Shown: positions 8,231-17,117 of the stretch, piece by piece
Layout: each line of letters starts with the position of its first letter
How positions within the stretch are numbered: position 1 is the stretch's first letter
Translations under genes and position numbers: made by a program
Notes under the pieces: model-generated
Told to the model about the DNA's origin: nothing
What the model saw: the letters and a program-made list of their open reading frames with translations, nothing else
Database searches by the model: none
From: Polyangiaceae bacterium
Lineage (GTDB): Bacteria; Myxococcota_A; Polyangia; Polyangiales; Polyangiaceae
Assembly: GCA_020846005.1 (NCBI GenBank)
Contig: JADLEQ010000059.1
Span: 21,121 to 85,120 of the forward strand
Direction: 5' to 3'
DNA: 64,000 bases

Positions 8231-9547
8231 CTACGGTGCGAGGCGATTCAGCATGCGCGGGAACGGGATCGTCTCGCGAACATGGGGCAGGCCGCAGAGC
8301 CAGGCGACCGTGCGCTCGACGCCCAGGCCGAAGCCCGCGTGCGGGAAGCTCCCGTACCGGCGGAGGTCCAGGTACCAGTCGAACGCCGCGCGTGGCAGGT
8401 GGTGCGCGTCGATCCGCGCCTCCAGCGCCGCCAGATCGTCCTCGCGCTGCCCGCCGCCGATGATCTCGCCGTAGCCCTCCGGCGCCAGCACGTCCATGCA
8501 CAGCGCGAGCTCGGGCGCAGTCGGATCGCGCTTCATGTAGAACGCCTTCGCCTCCGACGGGTAGCGGTGGACGATCACCGGGCGGTCGAACCGCTGGCTC
8601 ACGAGCGTCTCCTCGTCGGCGCCCAGATCGTCGCCGAACTTCGCGTCGTGCCCCGCCTCCCGCAGCACGTCGATCGCCTGCCGGTACGAGATGCGTGGGA
8701 ACGGCCCCTGCACGCGCTCGAGCGGCGCGAGGTCGCGCTCGAGCAACGCGAGCTCCGTGCGCCGAGCGTCGAGGACGCGCGCCACGATCGCGCACAAGAG
8801 ATCCTCCGCGAGCTGCATGTCCCCGTCGAGATCGAGGAACGCCACCTCGGGCTCCACCATCCAGAACTCCGCCAGGTGACGCCGGGTCTTGCTCTTCTCT
8901 GCGCGGAAGGTAGGGCCGAAGCAGTACACCTTGCCGAGCGCGGCGGCGGCGGCCTCCATGTAGAGCTGCCCGGACTGGGTCAGGTACGCGGTGTCGCCGT
9001 GGTACTCCGTCTCGAAGAGCGTGCTCGTGCCCTCGCACGCGTTCGGGGTGAAGATCGGGGCGTCGACCAGCGTGAACCCGCGTGTGTCGAAGAAGTCGCG
9101 GATCGCGCGCACGATGGAGTGGCGGACTCCGAGGATCGCGTGCTGGCGCCGGCTGCGGAGCCACAGGTGCCGGTGATCCATCAGGAAGTCGGTGCCGTGC
9201 TCCTTCGGCGAGATCGGGTACTCCACCGACGGCGCCGTGACGCGAAGGCTCGTCACGCCGAGCTCGACCTCGCTCGCGCGGCGCGGGTGCGCTCGGACTT
9301 CGCCCTCCACCTCGAGCGCGCTCTCCTGCGTCACCTCGGCGGCTGCCTGCCACGTCGCGTCCGGCACGTCGGCCTGCGCGACGGTGCACTGCACGACGCC
9401 GGTGCCATCGCGGACCTCGAGGAAGGCGAGCTTCTTGCTGCCCCGCTTGTTGTAGAGCCAGCCGGTGAGCCGGACTCGCTCACCGACGAGGCCGGCGAGC
9501 TTCGAGATTTCCACGCGGGGGAGCGGGGTGGGGGCGGGGACATCCAT
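8231..9547 (-). CDS. asnS: Asparaginyl-tRNA synthetase
   Basis: A 438-residue class-IIb aminoacyl-tRNA synthetase that charges tRNA-Asn. The N-terminal OB-fold anticodon-binding domain (residues 10-105) is followed by the catalytic core with motif 2 ([20 protein letters not shown]) and motif 3 ([13 protein letters not shown]). The motif-2 loop [10 protein letters not shown] is typical of AsnRS rather than AspRS. I chose the ATG at 9547; ATG 9568 would add seven residues. It is transcribed divergently from the C2/PDZ lipoprotein gene, with 52 bases between the starts. Confidence 0.93.
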   Translation of the reverse strand: MDVPAPTPLPRVEISKLAGLVGERVRLTGWLYNKRGSKKLAFLEVRDGTGVVQCTVAQADVPDATWQAAAEVTQESALEVEGEVRAHPRRASEVELGVTSLRVTAPSVEYPISPKEHGTDFLMDHRHLWLRSRRQHAILGVRHSIVRAIRDFFDTRGFTLVDAPIFTPNACEGTSTLFETEYHGDTAYLTQSGQLYMEAAAAALGKVYCFGPTFRAEKSKTRRHLAEFWMVEPEVAFLDLDGDMQLAEDLLCAIVARVLDARRTELALLERDLAPLERVQGPFPRISYRQAIDVLREAGHDAKFGDDLGADEETLVSQRFDRPVIVHRYPSEAKAFYMKRDPTAPELALCMDVLAPEGYGEIIGGGQREDDLAALEARIDAHHLPRAAFDWYLDLRRYGSFPHAGFGLGVERTVAWLCGLPHVRETIPFPRMLNRLAP

Positions 9548-9599
9548 GGCGGAGGCGAATAGCTCCATCCCGGGCCACCGTGGTAGCGTCCGCCTTCCC

Positions 9600-10433
9600 A
9601 TGAGGAGGACCCTCCGAGAAGTGAGCGCCCGGGCGCTCGGGGCGCTGATCGCGCTGGGCGCGGGCTCCGTGCTGGCTGGCAGCGCCTGCACCGCCGTCTA
9701 CCCTGAGCTGCTCACGCCCGTTCGCCCGCCGCCGCCGGGCGCCGCGTTCGACCCCGGTCCGCCGCCCGATCTCGTGTACCTGGCGGTAGAGTCGGCCGAG
9801 ATCCCGGAGCGTACCCGCGACGGTCGGAGCTGGGATCGCGTCGGCGGGGCCCTCCCCGATCCGTTCATCATCGTCTTCGTGGACGACAAGGAGCTCTTCC
9901 GCACCCCGACGGAGCCGGACACGCTGAACCCGACCTGGCCGTCGCAGAAGCGGCGCAACTACCGCATCGATCCGGAGGCGGAGGTCCGCGTGGAGATGTG
10001 GGACGCGAACACCATCACCAGCCGGCCGATCTGTGTCCAGCGCCTCCGCAACCTCCCCCGTCGCCTCGACGACGAGGCGCGCCTCCTCGTCTGCGGGAGC
10101 GGCGCACGGATCCGGCTGGTCGCCGCGCCTGCGCGTGCGCGCTGGGGGATCGGGCTCTACTACGAGCTGCGCTCCGAGCAGGTCGTGGTGTCGCGCGTGA
10201 TCCGGGAGTCGCCCGCCGCTCGCGAGGAGCTCGCGCGTGGCGATCGGATCCTCCAGCTCCAGGGCAAGGACGTAAAGACGCTCTCGGCCGACGAGATCCG
10301 CACGCTGGTCAACATGAACGCGCGCGGCGGGCTCGAGCTCCGCGTGCGGTCCGCGGACGGCCGCGAGCGCACCATCCAGCTGAAGGACGGCCCGATGTAC
10401 CCCGCTGCGGACGAGGCCGTCCCCGTCGAGTGA
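9600..10433 (+). CDS. Lipoprotein with C2-like and PDZ domains
   Basis: A 277-residue lipoprotein. It has a signal peptide with lipobox LAGSAC, a Pro-rich spacer, a C2-like beta-sandwich ([18 protein letters not shown], then [16 protein letters not shown] and NPTWPS, residues 55-170), and a C-terminal PDZ domain ([20 protein letters not shown], roughly residues 190-265). The NPTW motif is typical of C2 domains. The start is the ATG at 9600 preceding MRRTL. It probably acts as a periplasmic scaffold tethered to a membrane. The only neighbours are asnS (divergent) and ygfZ downstream, so no partner is indicated. Confidence 0.75.
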   Translation: MRRTLREVSARALGALIALGAGSVLAGSACTAVYPELLTPVRPPPPGAAFDPGPPPDLVYLAVESAEIPERTRDGRSWDRVGGALPDPFIIVFVDDKELFRTPTEPDTLNPTWPSQKRRNYRIDPEAEVRVEMWDANTITSRPICVQRLRNLPRRLDDEARLLVCGSGARIRLVAAPARARWGIGLYYELRSEQVVVSRVIRESPAAREELARGDRILQLQGKDVKTLSADEIRTLVNMNARGGLELRVRSADGRERTIQLKDGPMYPAADEAVPVE

Positions 10434-10497
10434 CGCTCGGCGCTGCGCGCCGGCGTCGCGCTTGACACCGGGGTGCGCTGGCGCGACACCCCATCGC

Positions 10498-11409
10498 GTG
10501 ACCGCCGAGGCCGATCCGCGCGGAGTGACCCGCGACCTCTTGCGCTGCGTCCGGCGCTCCGATCTCGGTACCCTCGTCGTCGAGGGGGCCGATCGAGTCG
10601 GTTGGCTGAACGGCGTCGTCACGTGCGACGTGCGGGAAGTGGCGCCAGGCCGCGGCGCGTGGGGCCTGGCGCTGACGAAGCAGGGGAAGATCCTGACGGA
10701 CGTGGTCGTCGTCGCCTCCAGGTCGTCCCTGCTGCTCGGCGTCGCGGTGGGATCCGCCGCGACGTTGGCCGCCCACCTCGAGGGCCTCATCGTGATGGAG
10801 GACGCCACCGTGCGCGACGCCTCGGGTGAGTTCGCGTGGTGGAGCCTGCACGGGGCGGGCGCCCCGGCGGTCGCCGCCGCGGCGGGACCCACCGCCGGGG
10901 CGGGGTCGGTCCCTTGGACGTCGCTCGGCGACGCGGTGGTCGTCGCCTCGACGGAGGACGCCGCGACCGTCGAGGCGGCGCTGCTCGAGGCGGGCGCCGC
11001 GCTCGCCGTCGACGACGAGTGGGACCAGCTCCGCGTGGCGGAGCAGCTCCCGCGCTTCGGGCGGGACTACACCGCGGCGGAGAACGCGCATGACGCCTCC
11101 CTCGAGCACCGGGCCGTGAGCTGGACGAAGGGCTGCTACCTCGGCCAGGAGGTCGTGTGCATGCAGGACATGCGGGGCCGCGCGAGGCGCCGCGTCGTCG
11201 GCCTGGCGGCCGCGGCCGAGTCCGCGAGCGCCGTCGTGCCCGGGGCGCCGCTCTTCGGCGCGGGCGGCGCCGAGGTGGGGGCGATCACCTCCGTCACCCG
11301 GCCGTCCGCGGGCGTCGTCCTGGCGATCGGCCACGTGCAGGCCGCGCTCGCCGAGCCGGGCACCGTGCTCACGGCGGGCGGCGCCGAGGTCCGCGTCCGC
11401 CCGCGCTGA
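10498..11409 (+). CDS. ygfZ: Folate-binding YgfZ/GcvT-like protein
   Basis: A 303-residue member of the YgfZ family, which binds tetrahydrofolate and helps assemble or repair iron-sulfur clusters (known of the family). The signature K-G-C-Y-L-G-Q-E motif is present around residue 208 (TKGCYLGQEVV), with its Cys; the N-terminal GcvT-like domain (VGWLNGVVTCDV, GKILTDVVV) precedes it. I prefer the GTG at 10498. The TTG at 10462 would add a non-conserved leader. Confidence 0.88.
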   Translation: MTAEADPRGVTRDLLRCVRRSDLGTLVVEGADRVGWLNGVVTCDVREVAPGRGAWGLALTKQGKILTDVVVVASRSSLLLGVAVGSAATLAAHLEGLIVMEDATVRDASGEFAWWSLHGAGAPAVAAAAGPTAGAGSVPWTSLGDAVVVASTEDAATVEAALLEAGAALAVDDEWDQLRVAEQLPRFGRDYTAAENAHDASLEHRAVSWTKGCYLGQEVVCMQDMRGRARRRVVGLAAAAESASAVVPGAPLFGAGGAEVGAITSVTRPSAGVVLAIGHVQAALAEPGTVLTAGGAEVRVRPR

Positions 11410-11478
11410 GGGCAGGTCGTCCCCTGCGGCGGGCGACAGCGCGTTCGCGGGCGATCCGATGAACGCCTCGCCGCGCGA

Positions 11479-12447
11479 GTGTATGCTGCGACCGTGACGA
11501 CCGTGACGACCGTGACGACCGTGACGAGACTGACGCAGAGCGGCCTGACGGTCGCAGACGACGTGACGGGGCTCATCGGGAGGACACCGATGGTCCGCCT
11601 CGGGCGCGTGGCGTCGCCCGGTGCCGGGCGCGTGTGGGCGAAGCTCGAATTTCGCAACCCCGCGGCCAGCGTGAAGGACCGGCCAGCGCTCGCGATGGTC
11701 CTCGCCGCCGAGCAGGCCGGGCAGATCGGGCCGGGCGCCACGCTCGTCGAGGCGACGAGCGGCAACACCGGGATCAGCCTGGCGATGATCGCTGCGCAGC
11801 GCGGCTACCGATGCGTGCTCGTGATGCCCGAGGACATGAGCCTCGAGCGACGCTACGTGCTGCGGGCCTACGGGGCCGAGATCGTCCTCACCCCCGCGAC
11901 GGAGGGCATGGCCGGCGCGGTCGAGCGCGCTCGCTCGCTGCTGCGCGAGACGCCCGGCGCGGTGATGGCCAGCCAGTTCGACAACCCCGCCAACCCGACG
12001 GCGCACGAGGAGTCGACGGGGCGCGAGCTCCTCGAGCAGCTCGATGGCGACGTCGCGGCGTTCGTCGCGGGCGTCGGCACGGGGGGTACCCTCACCGGGG
12101 TGGCGCGCGTGCTGCGTCGAGCGCTGGGCGAGCGCGTCCAGATCGTCGCCGTGGAGCCCGCCGCGAGCGCCGTGCTCTCGGGCGGCGAGCCGGGCCTGCA
12201 CGGGATCCAGGGGATCGGCGCCGGCTTCGTCCCGGGGATCCTCGACCGGTCGCTGATCGATCGCGTGGTGACGGTCACCGACGTGGCCGCGGAGCGGATG
12301 GCGCGCCGCCTCGCGCGCGAGGAGGGCCTGTTGGTCGGGCCGTCTTCCGGCGCGAACGCCCACGCCGCGTGCGACGTCGCCGCCGGCCTCGCCGGCGGCA
12401 ACGTCGTCACGGTGCTCTGCGACTCCGGCGAGCGCTACCTCTTCTGA
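11479..12447 (+). CDS. cysK: Cysteine synthase (O-acetylserine sulfhydrylase)
   Basis: A 322-residue PLP enzyme of the CysK/CysM family that makes cysteine from O-acetylserine and sulfide. The PLP Lys is Lys66 in NPAASVKDR. The substrate loop TSGNTGI, phosphate-binding GVGTGGTLTG and GPSSGAN motifs are present, and GIQGIGAGFVPGIL favours CysK. The extreme N-terminus is odd: residues 5-16 are encoded by four copies of a 9-bp repeat that supplies four more in-frame GTG codons (11494, 11503, 11512, 11521), each a possible start. I give the longest version; the fold itself begins near residue 25. Confidence 0.92.
   Translation: MYAATVTTVTTVTTVTRLTQSGLTVADDVTGLIGRTPMVRLGRVASPGAGRVWAKLEFRNPAASVKDRPALAMVLAAEQAGQIGPGATLVEATSGNTGISLAMIAAQRGYRCVLVMPEDMSLERRYVLRAYGAEIVLTPATEGMAGAVERARSLLRETPGAVMASQFDNPANPTAHEESTGRELLEQLDGDVAAFVAGVGTGGTLTGVARVLRRALGERVQIVAVEPAASAVLSGGEPGLHGIQGIGAGFVPGILDRSLIDRVVTVTDVAAERMARRLAREEGLLVGPSSGANAHAACDVAAGLAGGNVVTVLCDSGERYLF
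11491..11526 (+). repeat. Tandem 9-bp repeat (ACCGTGACG)x4 at the start of cysK
   Basis: Four perfect copies of ACCGTGACG lie at 11491-11526, in frame with cysK, and encode a (TVT)-type repeat. Each unit contains a GTG, so changes in copy number would keep frame but change the number of candidate start codons. Confidence 0.9.
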
Positions 12448-12500
12448 GCTCGGGCCGGGGATCGATCACGCGCCGGGCGAGGACTCCACCCGTTGCCAGC

Positions 12501-13220
12501 TCAGGGTGCGGCTGGTGTCGAGGTGAACTTCGACGTGCGGCGGTGGCGGAGGGTGACCGAGCTCTCGGGGTCGAGGGCGGGATCCGCGCTCCCCGACCGG
12601 TTGCGCGTGATCTCGAGGTCGATGTCGCAGGTCTCGTCCTTCGAGCTCTCCGGGGCGTCCAGCGCGCCGGCCGGGATGGTGAAGCTCCCGGTGTCGCCCG
12701 GGATGTCGTGCGTGTAGAGGAAGATGCAGGAGCCGTTGGCCTCGATCCGCATGTCGTCGCTCGTCCCCGACGGCGACCACTCCACGACGACGTCGGCGTC
12801 GCGCGCGAAGGAGCTCGTGGCGAACGCCGTGAGCGAGAACGGCGCCGGGAGCGTCCCGCTGCTGTTCGGCGCCGGGTCGTCATCCTCGCGCTGCAGATCC
12901 ACCTTGAACGGCGTGTCCGCCGCCCCGGTCGCGAAGGACGTCTGGTAGACGCCCGTGCTCTCGGCGCCCATCTCCTTCGTCTCGGTTCCGCCCGTCGCGA
13001 AGAGGGCGTCGCCGTCGCTCAGATCGACGTACGTGTTGCTCTCGTCCCCGCCGGCGCGGAGGACGGCCTTCACCGTCGACGAGCTCTCGCTGGACGCCGT
13101 CACCGTCATCGTGAGCGCGATGCCGGCCGTCCGGAGGTTCTTGGAGTCGATCGTCTCTTTGCAGCCCGCGGCGCCCACGCCGAGGACCCCGACCACCGTC
13201 AATGCAAGCCTGAAGTTCAT
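12501..13220 (-). CDS. Hypothetical lipoprotein
   Basis: A 239-residue exported protein with lipobox GVGAAGC near residue 20. The mature part is beta-rich and rich in Ser/Thr (SSESSSTVKAVLRAGGDES, FTIPAGALDAPESS, DIDLEITRNRSG) with few Cys; it suggests an immunoglobulin-like or beta-sandwich fold on the cell surface or in the periplasm. I do not recognise a named family. The start is ATG 13220, preceded by a GGAG-type ribosome-binding site. Confidence 0.6.
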   Translation of the reverse strand: MNFRLALTVVGVLGVGAAGCKETIDSKNLRTAGIALTMTVTASSESSSTVKAVLRAGGDESNTYVDLSDGDALFATGGTETKEMGAESTGVYQTSFATGAADTPFKVDLQREDDDPAPNSSGTLPAPFSLTAFATSSFARDADVVVEWSPSGTSDDMRIEANGSCIFLYTHDIPGDTGSFTIPAGALDAPESSKDETCDIDLEITRNRSGSADPALDPESSVTLRHRRTSKFTSTPAAP

Positions 13221-13322
13221 GTCGCGCTCTCCGTAGGGGGACACCTGAGCATGCCCTGGTCCCTTCGACGAGGCGAGCGCGCCACGGATTCAGCGCCCGC
13301 GGCGACCGAAATAGCCATGGGA

Positions 13323-14735
13323 TTACGAGGGCTTGGAGCTTCTCGGCGCGGTCTCCGGATCGACCACCGGCACCTGGCTCCGCGGGGCAGCCCCGTACTC
13401 GAGGAGCTTGTACTGCACCTTGCGCACGCTGATGCCCAGCACGTCGGCTGCGCGGCTCGTCGATCCGCCCTGGGCCTCAAGCGTCTTCAAGATCGCGTAC
13501 TTCTCGATCTCGGCCATGGTCGCGCCGGGGATCTGCGGCGCGCCGGCGCCGCCGGTCGCCGAGAGGTTCGGCGGCAGGTGCGCCGCCTCGACCACCGCGC
13601 CCTCCGCCAGCACGACCGCGCGCTCCACCACGTTCTCGAGCTCCCGGACGTTCCCCGGCCACGGGTGCCGGACGAGCCGCTCGAGCGCCTCGTCCGAGAA
13701 GCTCGCCACCGCCTTGCCGTTCTCCTCCGCGAAGTGCCGCAGGAAATGCGCCGCGAGCAGCGGGATGTCCGACGCGCGCTCGCGGAGCGCCGGCATCCGC
13801 ACCTCGATCACGTGCAGGCGGTAGTAGAGATCCTCGCGGAACTGGCCCCGCGCCACCAGCTCCCGCAGATCCCGGTGCGTGGCGGCGATCACCCGGACGT
13901 CGACCCGGATCGTCTGGTTGCCCCCGACTCGCTCGAACTCCCGCTCTTGCAGCACGCGGAGCAGCTTCACCTGCACCGAGGGCGCGATCTCCCCGATCTC
14001 GTCCAGGAAGAGCGTGCCGCCGTTCGCCAGCTCGAACCGCCCCTCGCGCCGCCGCTCCGCGCCGGTGTACGCGCCGCGTTCGTGCCCGAAGAGCTCGCTC
14101 TCGAGCAGGTTCTCCGCGAGCGCGGCGCAGTGGAGCTTCACGAACGGACCGCGCCCGCGCGGCGACCGCTGGTGGATCGCGGCCGCGACGAGCTCCTTGC
14201 CCGTCCCCGACTCGCCGGAGAGCAGCACCGTGGCGCGGCTCGGCGCGACCTGCACGATGCTCTTGAAGACCTGCTGCATCCCGGGAGAGGTCCCGATGAT
14301 GTTGTCGAAGCGGTAGCGTTCCTCGACGCGACTCCGCAGCTCCTGGGTCTCGCGCCGGAGCCGGCGGCGCTCGAGCGCGCGCTCCAGCACGAGGAGGAGC
14401 TCGTCGGTGTTGAGCGGCTTCGTGAGGTACTCCGAGGCGCCCTGCCGCATCGCGGCGATCGCCGTCTCGACCGCGCCGAACGCCGTCATCACGACCACCG
14501 GGATCTCGGTGTCCTGCGCCCGCACCTTGCCGAGGAGCTCGATCCCGTCCATCCCCGGCATCTTGAGGTCCGTCAGCACGAGGTCCGGCGCGAAATCGTC
14601 GAACTTGCCCAGCGCCTTGAAGCCGTCCGCGGCGGTCGCCACGTCGTAGCCCTCGAGCTCCAGGATCTCGGCGAGCGCGTTGCGCGCGTTCGCCTCGTCG
14701 TCGACCACCAGGACTCGGCCGCGCTTCGTCGCCAT
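13323..14735 (-). CDS. Sigma-54-dependent NtrC-family response regulator
   Basis: A 470-residue activator with three domains. The receiver (residues 7-120) has phospho-acceptor Asp56 ([10 protein letters not shown]) and a conserved Lys in YLTKPL. The AAA+ domain (145-385) has Walker A GESGTGKE, the sigma-54 contact loop GAYTGA (a tolerated variant of GAFTGA), Walker B GTLFLDEI and the [10 protein letters not shown] segment. A Fis-type HTH lies at the C-terminus ([20 protein letters not shown]). ATG 14735 (MATKRG) is preferred over ATG 14753. No kinase is adjacent; the nearest is the protoglobin kinase at 17.1 kb, but pairing is not shown. Confidence 0.92.
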   Translation of the reverse strand: MATKRGRVLVVDDEANARNALAEILELEGYDVATAADGFKALGKFDDFAPDLVLTDLKMPGMDGIELLGKVRAQDTEIPVVVMTAFGAVETAIAAMRQGASEYLTKPLNTDELLLVLERALERRRLRRETQELRSRVEERYRFDNIIGTSPGMQQVFKSIVQVAPSRATVLLSGESGTGKELVAAAIHQRSPRGRGPFVKLHCAALAENLLESELFGHERGAYTGAERRREGRFELANGGTLFLDEIGEIAPSVQVKLLRVLQEREFERVGGNQTIRVDVRVIAATHRDLRELVARGQFREDLYYRLHVIEVRMPALRERASDIPLLAAHFLRHFAEENGKAVASFSDEALERLVRHPWPGNVRELENVVERAVVLAEGAVVEAAHLPPNLSATGGAGAPQIPGATMAEIEKYAILKTLEAQGGSTSRAADVLGISVRKVQYKLLEYGAAPRSQVPVVDPETAPRSSKPS

Positions 14736-14915
14736 GCGGGCCTCATTATGCATCAGGCGTGCCTCCGGGAGAATTTGCGCGCCCGCGCACCCGATGCGCC
14801 GCCGGGAATTCACGCCCACGCGAGGCTTGCGGGGGAGACGGACGCCGGCGCAATCCCGGCGCCGGTCAGGCAAGGCGCGGGCCGGCGCGCCGCCCGGCGG
14901 CCACGCGGCCGCGGC

Positions 14916-17012
14916 TCACTGAGCGCAGCGCACGCCGACCGAGAAGTTGTCGAATCGCGCCGTCGTCACCGAGTCGCAGAGGCCGGTGCAGCCGCCCTGG
15001 AGGTACGGCCCGGCGTAGTCGAGCGGCAGGTTGACCCACGTCGAGTCGTTGCCGGTGCCGGTGAACGAGTACGTCCCGGTGGCAGGATCGCTGAAGCTGC
15101 TCGTGCCGTCGCTCCTGGACTCGAGCCGCCACTGGTGCGTGACGGCGTTGTAGGTCACCCGCACGCTGAAGTACCGGGTCACCGTGTTGCTGCCCGACGC
15201 TACGATGTTCGTCAGCGTCCCGTTGCGCAGGCCGCTCTCGAAGCGCACGAGGCGGACGGCGCCTGAGCTCCCGCCCAGGACGACCGCGTAGCCCTTGCCG
15301 GTCGCGCTGGGCGAGCAGGTGCTGGCCGAGGCGGCGGCGCCGTTTGGCAGATCCATGGCCAGGATCCACGCCAGGCCGACGGTGCCGTAGTTTTGGCTCG
15401 AGGACGAGCTGCAGCTGAAGCCGCCGCTGGTCGTGTCCGGGTCGTCGCGGCGCATGTTGAAGCTCCACACGACCTCCTCGCCGGCGTTCGCCGCCAGCGT
15501 CGAGTCGTACACGCCGGTGTCGTAGTGCGCGCCCGCGCCGCCCGCCTTCACGTACGCGAAGCCCTGCCCGTGGCCGGTCGACGTGCTCGGTTGGTTGGTG
15601 ATCTCGAGCCGCCCGCCGCTGTAGCGCACGGCGTAGTACGAGGAAGTGTACACGCTCCACGGCCCGCCGCCGAGCAGCGCGCCGGAGCCGGTCGTCCACG
15701 AGGTCGAGCTCGGGCTCGAGAAGTCCGCCGAGAAGGCCGAGACGAGCGTCGGGGAGCAGGCGACGCACGTCCCGCCTGAGCAGCTCCCGCCAGCGCAGGG
15801 AGTGTCCGTGTAGTTCGCGAACGTGCACGTCCCGCCGGTGCACGTGCCCGGCGCCGCGTAGGTTCGGACGGTCGTGGCGTTGGCGCAGCTCGGGGGCGGC
15901 GCTGTGGCGCAGCTCACGCCGCTGCACGGGTCGGGGATGCACGCGCCAGCGCTGCAGGCGTAGCTGCAGGCCGTGTCGCTCGACGGGAACGTGCAGGAGC
16001 CGGCCGCGCAGGTGCCGGGCGCGGCGAACGTGCGGAGCCTGGTGGCGTCGACGCAGACCGAGGCCGGCGCCGCCGTGCAGCTCACGCCCGCGCACGGATC
16101 GGTGACGCAGGCTCCCGCGCTGCACCCGAGCGGGCACGTCGAGTCCTGCCAGGTGTACGTGCAGGCGCCCCCCGAGCACGACCCGGGGGACAGGAACGTC
16201 CGCAGGTTGACCCCGTCGAGGCAGGTGGCCGCCGGCGGGGCGCTGCAGGCGACCCCCGCGCACGGGTCACCGCTGCAGACGCCGCTCGCGCAGCCGAACC
16301 CGCAGGTCGTGTCGCTCGGGGTGTACGTGCAGCCGCCGCCGCTGCACACCCCACCGCCGAAGGTCCGCCGTGTCGAGGCGTCGACGCAATACGAAGCCGG
16401 CGGCGTGGTGCAGGAGACCCCGAGGCACGGATCTCCGTTGCAGGTACCGCCCGCGCAGCCGTTGGGGCACGCGGTGTCCTGGGACGAATAGGAGCACGTC
16501 CCGCTCAGGCACGTCCCCGGGGAGGTCCAGCTCCGCCGAGTCGACGCGTCCGCGCAGGTTGCGGCCGGCGGCGAGGTGCAGCTCACGCCCGCGCACGGAT
16601 CCCCCACGCACCCACCGCTCGCGCACCCGTTCGGACACGTCACGTCACTGGGCGTGTAGATGCACGCGCCGCCGCTGCAGCTCCCCGGGCTCGCCCAGGA
16701 GCGCAGCGTCGTGGCGTCCACGCACGCCGGCCCCGGCGCGGACCCGCACGTTACCCCGGCGCACGCGTCCCCACCCCCGCTCCCCCCCGCGCTCCCTCCT
16801 GCCCCCGCGCTCCCTCCCGCTCCCGCGCTCCCTCCCGCGCCCGCGCCCCCGCCCGCGCCCGCCCCCGCCCCCGCGCTCGCCCCCGCCCCCGCGCTCGCCC
16901 CCGCCCCCGCGCTCGCCCCCGCCCCCGCGCTCCCGCCGACCCGCAACACCTCCTCGCTCTGCGCACACGCCGCGCTGACCAGACCGGCGCTCAGCAGGAA
17001 CATTCGTCGCAT
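14916..17012 (-). CDS. Cys-rich repeat surface lipoprotein
   Basis: A 698-residue exported protein. It has lipobox LVSAAC (residues 11-16), a roughly 60-residue Gly/Ala/Ser-only segment, six tandem modules of about 56 residues, and a C-terminal domain of about 260 residues. Each module has eight Cys and the pattern DPCAGVSC...C.D..T.R....PG.C..G.C......T.C..GC..G.C, so disulfide-linked modules are expected, as in adhesin-like myxobacterial surface proteins. The C-terminal domain is beta-rich (FSADFSSPSSTSWTTGSG near its start, FDNFSVGVRC at its end) and resembles a jelly-roll or LamG-type lectin fold, which is a guess. It may be a cell-surface adhesin. Confidence 0.72.
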   Translation of the reverse strand: MRRMFLLSAGLVSAACAQSEEVLRVGGSAGAGASAGAGASAGAGASAGAGAGAGGGAGAGGSAGAGGSAGAGGSAGGSGGGDACAGVTCGSAPGPACVDATTLRSWASPGSCSGGACIYTPSDVTCPNGCASGGCVGDPCAGVSCTSPPAATCADASTRRSWTSPGTCLSGTCSYSSQDTACPNGCAGGTCNGDPCLGVSCTTPPASYCVDASTRRTFGGGVCSGGGCTYTPSDTTCGFGCASGVCSGDPCAGVACSAPPAATCLDGVNLRTFLSPGSCSGGACTYTWQDSTCPLGCSAGACVTDPCAGVSCTAAPASVCVDATRLRTFAAPGTCAAGSCTFPSSDTACSYACSAGACIPDPCSGVSCATAPPPSCANATTVRTYAAPGTCTGGTCTFANYTDTPCAGGSCSGGTCVACSPTLVSAFSADFSSPSSTSWTTGSGALLGGGPWSVYTSSYYAVRYSGGRLEITNQPSTSTGHGQGFAYVKAGGAGAHYDTGVYDSTLAANAGEEVVWSFNMRRDDPDTTSGGFSCSSSSSQNYGTVGLAWILAMDLPNGAAASASTCSPSATGKGYAVVLGGSSGAVRLVRFESGLRNGTLTNIVASGSNTVTRYFSVRVTYNAVTHQWRLESRSDGTSSFSDPATGTYSFTGTGNDSTWVNLPLDYAGPYLQGGCTGLCDSVTTARFDNFSVGVRCAQ
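16773..16940 (-). repeat. GC-only low-complexity repeat encoding the Gly/Ala/Ser linker
   Basis: A strand-biased stretch of C/G-only sequence on the plus strand, dominated by an 18-bp unit (GCGCTCGCCCCCGCCCCC) repeated about four times near 16870-16930 and shorter variants upstream. It encodes the SAGAGA-type linker of the surface lipoprotein and is expected to vary in length. Confidence 0.8.
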
Positions 17013-17117
17013 CGCAGCCTCGGGGGAACGCGGGGACCGGCGCGACCCAGCGGTTCGCGCCGGCCAGCCGACCCGGATGCCTAGCACGGGGTGCCAGCTC
17101 GCCCCAGCCGCGCGCGG

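Noticed and set aside
10462..10497. TTG 10462 as ygfZ start, or TTGACA there as a -35 box
   Set aside because: The extra 12 residues are not family-like, and no -10 box follows the TTGACA at 16-18 bases.
16773..16940. A regulatory or G-quadruplex element
   Set aside because: The C-rich run is explained by codons for a Gly/Ala/Ser linker; a structural role cannot be shown from sequence alone.
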